NCBI RefSeq assembly: GCF_020166435.1
Contig: NZ_JAINZP010000006.1
Coordinates: 62,001-126,000 of the forward strand
Origin: Pectobacterium versatile
GTDB taxonomy: Bacteria > Pseudomonadota > Gammaproteobacteria > Enterobacterales > Enterobacteriaceae
Length of the DNA stretch: 64,000 nt
Reading direction: 5' to 3'
The notes under the pieces are model-generated. The model saw only the letters and a program-made list of their open reading frames with translations, was not told the origin of the DNA and ran no database searches. A program made the position numbers and the translations under genes. Within the stretch, counting starts at the first letter, position 1; each line of letters begins with the position of its first letter. This document shows, one piece after another, positions 57,577-64,000 of the stretch.

Positions 57577-58830
57577 CTATGGCATCAGCGCCTTAGTGAT
57601 CTTTTCAAAGTCCTCAAATGAGCAGAATCCTTCCTCGTCGGCAGGACAAGCATTGAGCGCTAGCGTGACGCGCTGCGGCGGGGTGGCGCGGTTAAGCGGT
57701 GCCAGCGAAGCGAGCTGCTCGGTAGACTGGTACACATACTCGACTTTCAGCAATTCCTTGTTATGAAGGCTGTCGCGCCAGCGCTGGAACACCACTTTGC
57801 CGCCTATCGGCGTGGTTTCTAATTGATGTGGCAGGTGATATGGCTTCACGCCCAACGCAGAGAACAGCGATGCGACGTTTGAGTCATGGCCGACCAAAAA
57901 CGTGAATTTGGGTTGCTGTGTGCCAAACGATCCCGCGAGTGCGCCGACCAGATTGGCAGAGACAGCTTTGGCCACAACCGGTGCGCTAAACACTACGCTG
58001 TTGTAGTACTCCTTAATCGACACCAAATCGGCAAGCTGCTTCTCATCTTTAATACGCCCCCATACGATCTTGTTAATCGGTGTCCCCTCGTAGTACTGCA
58101 AGATAAAAGCATCGGCAATGGCGGTACCCGTTCTCAGTGGGCCAACCACGCTAGGCTCTTTTCCTGCTTCAATTTGCACGTTTGTTTCCTGTGCCATCAG
58201 GTCGCACTGTTTATCCTGTTTGCAGTTAGCAGACTCTGTATAACGAATAATCTCTGCCATCTGCTGATACACAGGTTTCAATCGCTCATTGAGCCCTTTT
58301 ACCCCGCCAGCGCCTGCTTTTTGGTTGATCGAATCGATGGCCTGCTGCTTAAACGTCGCGCCATTGTCGCGGATGATCGGGTTAAAGGTGGCATCCATTG
58401 TGCCCAGTTTTTCTTTGTGTAACACCGGCACCAGACAGCCGGGGAATGCTCCCGCTGAGAAATATTGTGCGGTAGCGATAGTGCGTTGCAGGCTGTTGGC
58501 GTAGAACGAGACGTCTTTCTCTGTGGGGCAGGTATCGGCAGCCAGCAGGTGGTTATCCACCAACCATTCGCTAAAATAGTGACCGAAATAGGCCTCCAAC
58601 ACGCCACCGCGAGTGGTCAGATAACTGCTGGGCGTATCCCACTGCGGCCAGGCATCGGGTGTGACCTTGCCGAGTGCACTGCTTGGGCTGGCTAACGGCG
58701 CGCGCAACCCGTGGCGGCTAAACACTACAACCTGTTCGAGCGTATAGCCCTCTTTGGCAACGGCCTGGAAAGAGAGGGTGGCTGGCAATAGTAAAGGGAG
58801 GCAAAACAGCGCTTTTCGTTGTAAAGACAT
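57577..58830 (-). CDS. agp: Periplasmic histidine acid phosphatase, glucose-1-phosphatase (Agp-like)
   Basis: A 417-residue precursor with a signal peptide (MSLQRKALFCLPLLL...AVAKEG). The catalytic RHGLRAP motif lies near residue 40, and the second signature HDSN sits near residue 312. The overall sequence follows E. coli Agp (GHY...EWL, YANSLQRTIATAQ, PIGGKVVFQRW, ALNACPADEEGFC). E. coli Agp has RHNLRAP, so here the motif keeps the Gly typical of other histidine acid phosphatases such as phytases. The substrate is therefore glucose-1-phosphate or a similar ester. The start was set at ATG 58830 with AGGAG 7 bases upstream. Confidence 0.88.
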   Translation of the reverse strand: MSLQRKALFCLPLLLPATLSFQAVAKEGYTLEQVVVFSRHGLRAPLASPSSALGKVTPDAWPQWDTPSSYLTTRGGVLEAYFGHYFSEWLVDNHLLAADTCPTEKDVSFYANSLQRTIATAQYFSAGAFPGCLVPVLHKEKLGTMDATFNPIIRDNGATFKQQAIDSINQKAGAGGVKGLNERLKPVYQQMAEIIRYTESANCKQDKQCDLMAQETNVQIEAGKEPSVVGPLRTGTAIADAFILQYYEGTPINKIVWGRIKDEKQLADLVSIKEYYNSVVFSAPVVAKAVSANLVGALAGSFGTQQPKFTFLVGHDSNVASLFSALGVKPYHLPHQLETTPIGGKVVFQRWRDSLHNKELLKVEYVYQSTEQLASLAPLNRATPPQRVTLALNACPADEEGFCSFEDFEKITKALMP

Positions 58831-59051
58831 GGTCATGCTCCTGGTCAGTGAGTGGCACGTATAGTGAATGCGTAGAAGGACACGATTTCACATCATGCTT
58901 TTTTTTTGTGAACCGAAAAATATTTTGTGACGGAAATGTGACGATTGACTGACTTCACCGAAATAGCCCTGCCTATTCAATAGTCCTGCCTATTCAGTAG
59001 AATCTTTATTATCATGTACCTAACTCAACCTACTCACTGGCGCTTCTCGCT

Positions 59052-59885
59052 ATGATGACTCGCGTTATTGCTCTCTCCAACCCGCGTCTGGCTCAGGCAT
59101 TTGTTGATTACATGCGTACACAGCAGGTCCATCTGGAAATGCGGCCTCAGGGGCATGAAGCTGAACTGTGGCTGGAGGATGAAACTCAACTGAGCAAGGT
59201 TCAGGAAGCGCTGGAGATTTTTCTGCGCGACCCGACAAACCCGCGCTATCTGGCGGCCAGTTGGCAAACGGGATCGATGGATACTGGTATTCAATACCAA
59301 CGCTACTCCTACCTGCAAACGCTGAAACAGAAGGCAGGTCCACTGACGCTATCCCTGATGGTCGTGACGATTGCAGTGTTCATCCTGATGCAGATTTCGG
59401 GCTATGAGAGCGTGATGGTATGGCTAGCGTTCCCGGCTGAAGGGCAACAGGTCGAGGTGTGGCGCTGGTTTAGTCATGTTTTGTTGCACTTTTCCCTGCT
59501 GCATATTTTGTTCAATCTGATGTGGTGGTGGTACCTGGGCGGCCCAGTTGAAAAAGTGCTGGGAACCGGAAAATTGCTGGTCATCACGCTGGTTTCCGCG
59601 CTGGTTAGCGGCTGGGCGCAGTCCTGGTTTAGCGGCACCCATTTTGGTGGCCTGTCTGGTGTGGTTTATGCCCTGATGGGCTATGTCTGGCTGCGAGGGG
59701 AACGAGAGCCTGACGGTTATTTATCCATGCCGCGCAGTCTGATGGCCTTCGCTTTACTGTGGCTGATCGCCGGATATTTCGATATTTTAGGTATGTCGAT
59801 TGCGAATGCGGCGCATGTAGCTGGGCTGGTTGTCGGGCTATTGATGGCCTTTTGGGACACGTATAATAAAACAAACCCCCGGTAA
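59052..59885 (+). CDS. glpG: Rhomboid intramembrane serine protease GlpG
   Basis: GlpG cleaves membrane substrates within the bilayer. The 277-residue protein has a cytoplasmic N-terminal domain (about 1-65), six membrane helices, and the catalytic dyad Ser202 in [12 protein letters not shown] and His255 in [23 protein letters not shown] holds the helix-2 His and Asn. An ATG pair at 59052 and 59055 gives two possible starts. It is followed by glpR at 24 bp, as in E. coli. Confidence 0.96.
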   Translation: MMTRVIALSNPRLAQAFVDYMRTQQVHLEMRPQGHEAELWLEDETQLSKVQEALEIFLRDPTNPRYLAASWQTGSMDTGIQYQRYSYLQTLKQKAGPLTLSLMVVTIAVFILMQISGYESVMVWLAFPAEGQQVEVWRWFSHVLLHFSLLHILFNLMWWWYLGGPVEKVLGTGKLLVITLVSALVSGWAQSWFSGTHFGGLSGVVYALMGYVWLRGEREPDGYLSMPRSLMAFALLWLIAGYFDILGMSIANAAHVAGLVVGLLMAFWDTYNKTNPR

Positions 59886-59909
59886 ATCGGGGCGTCTTAG
59901 GGGATAAAT

Positions 59910-60668
59910 GTGAAGCAGACACAACGGCATGACGCCATTATTGAGCTGGTGCGCCAGCAGGGCTATGTCAGTACTGAAGAGCTAGTGGAGCATTTTGCGG
60001 TGAGCCCGCAGACCATTCGTCGCGATCTGAACGAGTTGGCCGAGCAGAATAAAATCCATCGCCATCACGGCGGCGCGGCACTGCCGTCCAGCTCGGTTAA
60101 CACGGCCTACCATGACCGTAAAATGATGTGGTCGGATGAAAAAGCGCGCATTGCCCGTCGGGTTGCGAGCCAGATTCCAGACGGCGCCACCTTGTTTATC
60201 GATATCGGTACCACGCCCGAAGCCGTGGCCTATGCGCTGATGCAGCATAAGGATCTGCGCGTCGTCACCAATAACCTGAACGTGGCAACGCTGCTGACGG
60301 CAAAAGAGGATTTCCGCCTGATTTTGGCCGGTGGCGAAGTGCGTACCCGCGATGGCGGTATCATGGGGGAGGCGACACTGGATTTTATCTCTCAGTTCCG
60401 TCTGGATTTCGGCATTTTGGGCATCAGTGGTATTGACATGGATGGGTCATTACTGGAGTTTGATTACCATGAAGTGCGCACAAAACGGGCGATTATTGAA
60501 AACTCTCGCTGCGTCATGCTGGTGACGGACCATTCCAAGTTTGGTCGTAATGCGATGGTGAATTTGGGCAACATGGATTTGATCGACTATCTTTTTACCG
60601 ATCAGTCACCACCACCCAGCGTACTGAAAATCATTGAACAACATAAGGTACAGTTGGAGTTGTGTTGA
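59910..60668 (+). CDS. glpR: Glycerol-3-phosphate regulon repressor GlpR (GTG start)
   Basis: A 252-residue DeoR-family repressor. The N-terminal helix-turn-helix is VSTEELVEHFAVSPQTIRRDLN (about 20-41), and the C-terminal sensor has LFIDIGTTPEAVA and FDYHEVRTKRAIIENS. In E. coli GlpR binds the glp operators and is released by glycerol-3-phosphate. The start is GTG at 59910 (MKQTQRHD), preceded by AGGGG. The matching operators at glpD and glpT in this window support the assignment. malP follows 42 bp on. Confidence 0.97.
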   Translation: MKQTQRHDAIIELVRQQGYVSTEELVEHFAVSPQTIRRDLNELAEQNKIHRHHGGAALPSSSVNTAYHDRKMMWSDEKARIARRVASQIPDGATLFIDIGTTPEAVAYALMQHKDLRVVTNNLNVATLLTAKEDFRLILAGGEVRTRDGGIMGEATLDFISQFRLDFGILGISGIDMDGSLLEFDYHEVRTKRAIIENSRCVMLVTDHSKFGRNAMVNLGNMDLIDYLFTDQSPPPSVLKIIEQHKVQLELC

Positions 60669-60710
60669 ACCCGATGTGCCTTTTCCATGATGGACAAAGG
60701 AGGAGGCACG

Positions 60711-63257
60711 ATGTCAGATTCTTCAAGAAAGCCGGGTTCTGCAACGCGATCAGAATCGTCAAAAGTATCAGGATCGCCAAAACGTTCAGCGGCTGCAAAA
60801 AAACCAGATGCGTTAACGCAGCCCATTTCCTCCGCCCATCCCGTCATCGTCTTTGATGCATCAGAGTTTACCGCTGCGCTGCGCCGCCAACAGCGGCTCG
60901 GTGGCGTGGCCTCGCTTAACGCGATGACGCCAGTGCAGTGCTGGCGCGCTGTCAGCCTTGCGCTGTCTGAACAGTTGCTGATGCATTCAGACTCTTCAAC
61001 GTCTCCTACAGCCAATACCCATACGCCTCAGCGCCATGTGAACTACCTGTCGATGGAATTTCTGCCCGGTCGTCTGACGGGCAACAACCTGCTGAATCTG
61101 GGCTGGTATGACGCAGTAGCCGCCGTGCTGGCCGAGCAAGGGCTGAACCTGAGTGATATTCTGGAGCAGGAAGCCGATCCGGGGTTAGGCAACGGCGGAT
61201 TAGGTCGGCTGGCGTCCTGCTTTCTGGATTCGATGGCGACGGTGGGACAGCCCGCAACGGGTTACGGTCTCAACTATCAGTATGGCCTGTTCCGTCAGCA
61301 TTTTGCGCAGGAAAAACAGCAGGAAACAGCCGATGACTGGCAGCGCGATACCTATCCGTGGTTTTTACCGCGAGCGGAGCTGGCGGTGGATGTCGGGTTT
61401 GGCGGGCGTCTGCAACCCCAAACTGACGGAACCCTGCGCTGGTTACCGGATACCGTTTTCAGAGGTGAAGTCTGTGACCTGCCGGTGATTGGCTATCACA
61501 ACGGCGCTGCGCAGCCGCTGCGTTTGTGGCGTGCGACGCATCGCGATCCGTTTGATTTGACGCTATTCAACGAAGGGCACTATCTGCGTGCGGCACAGGT
61601 GGGGATTTCCGCCTCCAGCCTGACCAGCGTGCTGTATCCGAATGACAATCACGCGGCGGGCAAACGCCTGCGCCTGATGCAGCAGTATTTCCACTGCGCC
61701 TGTTCGGTGGCTGACATTCTGCGCCGTCATCTTAACGCGGGGCGCGCGTTGTCCACGCTGCCGGATTATGAAGTCATCCAGCTTAATGACACCCACCCGA
61801 CGCTGGCGATCCCTGAACTGATGCGTCTGCTGCTGGATGAACACCAGATACCGTGGGATGAAGCCTGGTCGATAACCGGACGCACCTTTGCCTATACCAA
61901 CCATACGCTGATGCCGGAAGCGCTTGAGCGCTGGGACGAACGACTATTTAGCCGCCTGCTTCCTCGCCACCTGTCTATCATCCGGCAAATTGATACGCAG
62001 TTTAAGGCGCAGGTTGAGCAGAAATGGCCTGGCGATCGGCAGGTATGGGCGAAGCTCGCGATTCGCCATCAGCGCCAGATTCGCATGGCAAACCTGTGCG
62101 TCGTCAGTTGCTTTGCGGTCAACGGCGTGGCGGCGCTGCACTCGGAACTGGTGGTGAAAGATCTGTTCCCGGAATACCACCAGCTGTGGCCGACCAAATT
62201 CCATAATGTCACCAACGGCATTACGCCACGCCGCTGGCTAAAACAGTGTAACCCGGCGCTGTCCGCGCTGATCGACGACACGCTGCACACGCCGTGGGTG
62301 AATGATCTGCCTGCGCTGCAAGGGCTGGAACCTTACGCTGACGATGCTGGCTTTCGTGAGCGCTATCGACAAATCAAGGCCGATAATAAAACGCAGTTGG
62401 CGACCTATCTCCGCCAGCAGTACGACATCGTCATCGATCCGCAGGCGTTGTTTGATGTGCAAATCAAGAGATTACATGAGTACAAACGCCAGCATTTGAA
62501 TCTGCTGCATATCCTCGCGCTATATCGTCAATTGCGTGACAATCCGCATCTGGATATAGTGCCGCACGTCTTTTTGTTCGGTGCCAAAGCGGCACCGGGC
62601 TATGTATTAGCGAAAAACATCATTTATGCCATTAATCGGGTCGCTGCGGTCATTAATCAGGATCGCCGCGTTAACGATCGCCTGAGGGTTGTCTTCCCGT
62701 CGGACTATCGCGTCTCGCTGGCTGAACGGATGATTCCTGCTGCGGATGTCTCTGAGCAAATTTCGACGGCAGGTAAAGAAGCGTCTGGCACGGGCAATAT
62801 GAAGCTGGCGCTGAACGGCGCGCTGACCGTCGGCACGCTGGACGGGGCGAATGTAGAAATGGCGCAGCAGGTCGGTGAAGACAATCTGTTCATTTTCGGT
62901 CACACCGTCGAACAGGTCAAAGCGCTACAGACACAGGGCTATGAGCCGTCTGACTACCTCGCCGTGACGCCGCTGCTACGTGAAGTACTGAACGAGCTAG
63001 CGAGCGGTGCGTTCAGTCAGGGGGATAAAAACGCGTTTGCCCCGCTGTTGGATAGCCTGCTGAAGCTGGGCGATCCCTATATGTTAATGGCCGATTTTGC
63101 ACCGTATTGTGAGGTGCAGCAGCGTGTTGATGCGCTTTACCGTGAGCCGGATGAATGGACGCGCCGCTGTGTGCTGAATACCGCCAGAATGGGGATGTTC
63201 AGTTCAGACCGGGCGATTCATGATTACCAGACGCGCATTTGGCAGGCGCATCGTTAG
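60711..63257 (+). CDS. malP: Maltodextrin phosphorylase MalP
   Basis: An 848-residue phosphorylase that releases glucose-1-phosphate from maltodextrins. The PLP lysine is in [21 protein letters not shown], and [23 protein letters not shown] and [21 protein letters not shown] follow E. coli MalP. The first 45 or so residues ([17 protein letters not shown]...) are Ser/Lys/Ala-rich and low-complexity, which explains most of the extra length over E. coli MalP (797). The start was set at ATG 60711 because GGAGGAGG lies directly upstream. It is the second phosphorylase here, after glgP. Confidence 0.95.
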   Translation: MSDSSRKPGSATRSESSKVSGSPKRSAAAKKPDALTQPISSAHPVIVFDASEFTAALRRQQRLGGVASLNAMTPVQCWRAVSLALSEQLLMHSDSSTSPTANTHTPQRHVNYLSMEFLPGRLTGNNLLNLGWYDAVAAVLAEQGLNLSDILEQEADPGLGNGGLGRLASCFLDSMATVGQPATGYGLNYQYGLFRQHFAQEKQQETADDWQRDTYPWFLPRAELAVDVGFGGRLQPQTDGTLRWLPDTVFRGEVCDLPVIGYHNGAAQPLRLWRATHRDPFDLTLFNEGHYLRAAQVGISASSLTSVLYPNDNHAAGKRLRLMQQYFHCACSVADILRRHLNAGRALSTLPDYEVIQLNDTHPTLAIPELMRLLLDEHQIPWDEAWSITGRTFAYTNHTLMPEALERWDERLFSRLLPRHLSIIRQIDTQFKAQVEQKWPGDRQVWAKLAIRHQRQIRMANLCVVSCFAVNGVAALHSELVVKDLFPEYHQLWPTKFHNVTNGITPRRWLKQCNPALSALIDDTLHTPWVNDLPALQGLEPYADDAGFRERYRQIKADNKTQLATYLRQQYDIVIDPQALFDVQIKRLHEYKRQHLNLLHILALYRQLRDNPHLDIVPHVFLFGAKAAPGYVLAKNIIYAINRVAAVINQDRRVNDRLRVVFPSDYRVSLAERMIPAADVSEQISTAGKEASGTGNMKLALNGALTVGTLDGANVEMAQQVGEDNLFIFGHTVEQVKALQTQGYEPSDYLAVTPLLREVLNELASGAFSQGDKNAFAPLLDSLLKLGDPYMLMADFAPYCEVQQRVDALYREPDEWTRRCVLNTARMGMFSSDRAIHDYQTRIWQAHR

Positions 63258-63278
63258 GAAAAGGAGAGGGTGTTCAAG

Positions 63279-64000
63279 GTGGATAAACTGGCAAGCCAGC
63301 AGACAGGCATCGCGGAAAGCTATACCGATGCGTATGGCAAAGAGCACATGGTTGCGGCCGCAATCAGAAACCAGATTCAGGCAATGATGGACGTTTCTGA
63401 TAGCGGTAATGCACCCTTGCCGCCCGTTCGTGTCTTTTTGCAAGGCCGGGATGCGGTCATCGAGCTTGCTGGTCACGGTGAATTCCTCTGGACGCTGATG
63501 TATGAAAACGGCGGTCAAATTCAAGGGCAGATCACAGGCGGTTCAACGCTGGCTCTGCCGGGTGTGCTGCCGCTGGGTTATCACTACCTGACGTTGACGC
63601 AAGCCGACCAGCGCTGGAGCTGCCGGATTATTGTCGCGCCGCACCGCTGCTATGAACCCGAAGCCTTACTACAGGGTAAACGCTGGTGGGGCGTTACCGT
63701 CCAGCTTTACACCTTGCGCTCGCAGAATAACTGGGGCGTAGGGGATTTTGGCGATCTGCGCCAACTGATAGAACAGATAGCCCGGCGCGGCGGTGCCTTT
63801 GTGGGGCTGAACCCGCTGCATTCGCTGTATCCCGCGCTGCCAGAGGCCGCGAGCCCTTACAGCCCTTCCTCCCGGCACTGGCTGAACATTATTTATATCG
63901 ATGTGAATCGGATCGATGATTTCCAGCAGAGCAGTGAGGCGCAGGAATGGTGGCATCGTGAGGATACACAAAGCGCGGTTTCTGCGCTGCGGGCAGGGCG
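63279..64000 (+). CDS. malQ: 4-alpha-glucanotransferase (amylomaltase) MalQ, 5' part
   Basis: The frame from GTG at 63279 is open to the window edge (about 240 residues). It reads MDKLASQQTGIAESYTDAYG, then RCYEPEALLQGKRWWG and VQLYTLRSQNNWGVGDFGD and AASPYSPSSRHWLN, all as in E. coli MalQ. MalQ transfers glucan chains among maltodextrins and works with MalP. The C-terminal catalytic region lies outside the window. GAGGG lies 8 bases before the GTG. It follows malP by 21 bp. Confidence 0.93.
   Translation, partial: MDKLASQQTGIAESYTDAYGKEHMVAAAIRNQIQAMMDVSDSGNAPLPPVRVFLQGRDAVIELAGHGEFLWTLMYENGGQIQGQITGGSTLALPGVLPLGYHYLTLTQADQRWSCRIIVAPHRCYEPEALLQGKRWWGVTVQLYTLRSQNNWGVGDFGDLRQLIEQIARRGGAFVGLNPLHSLYPALPEAASPYSPSSRHWLNIIYIDVNRIDDFQQSSEAQEWWHREDTQSAVSALRAG

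Noticed and set aside
60361-60372. A GGGGGAGG string in glpR as a MalT box
   Set aside because: It is part of conserved GlpR codons (GIMGEAT) and only partly matches GGGGAKGAGG.
61000-63257. malP as a duplicate of glgP
   Set aside because: Both are true phosphorylases, but malP matches MalP signatures ([23 protein letters not shown]) and precedes malQ.
1-64000. CRISPR arrays, tRNA or rRNA genes, complete insertion sequences
   Set aside because: No regularly spaced direct repeats, cloverleaf-like sequences or transposase frames were seen on reading both strands.

Overview
The window looks like chromosomal DNA of a soft-rot enterobacterium, most likely Pectobacterium. This is inferred from proteins that align nearly end to end with Escherichia coli K-12 orthologues as I remember them, from E. 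coli-like gene order in blocks, and from a VgrG/DUF4123/PAAR type VI secretion cassette between housekeeping genes. No database search was run. No tRNA, rRNA, CRISPR array or complete insertion sequence was seen.

Layout. (1) About 1-24.4 kb matches the E. coli hem-cya-uvrD-corA-pld region: hemX (cut by the window edge), hemD and hemC on the minus strand; divergent cyaA with a CRP site; an extra MFS transporter; cyaY; the run lptM, dapF, a DUF484 gene, xerC, yigB; uvrD with a LexA box; a cyclase-family gene; corA with a leader; an AbrB-family transporter; rarD, yigI, pldA, recQ, rhtC, rhtB, pldB, yigL. (2) About 24.4-31.6 kb is the glycerol-3-phosphate region: divergent glpT and glpABC. glpQ is reduced to a short 3' remnant, and an AT-rich segment with an unknown 130-residue protein lies where the rest should be. 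(3) About 31.6-38.2 kb holds the sRNA gene ryhB with a Fur box, a pirin gene, gluconate genes (gntR, gntK and a GntP-family symporter under GntR and CRP sites), a 229-bp palindromic element, yhgN and asd. (4) btsS stands without its response regulator before the glycogen operon glgBXCAP (40.4-49.9 kb). (5) A type VI cassette (49.97-54.75 kb; vgrG, DUF4123 chaperone, small membrane protein, probable cysteine-hydrolase effector, PAAR) sits between glgP and glpD, which are neighbours in E. coli. (6) glpD diverges from glpE; an agp-like phosphatase separates glpE from glpG and glpR; malP and malQ (cut by the edge) follow glpR closely.

Functionally the right half is a carbon-storage and sugar-acid/glycerol-phosphate block: glycogen synthesis and breakdown (glg), maltodextrin breakdown (malPQ), G3P uptake and oxidation (glpT, glpABC, glpD, glpR) and gluconate use. 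CRP sites sit at cyaA, glpT/glpA and the gluconate symporter, so cAMP made by CyaA is a plausible common control.

The least ordinary parts are the type VI cassette with a sharp base-composition break inside the chaperone gene, the replacement of glpQ, a 110-bp repeat present twice (in the uvrD leader and at the glpQ stop codon), a probable translated leader upstream of corA, and a ryhB gene that seems to encode a longer 5' end than in E. coli.
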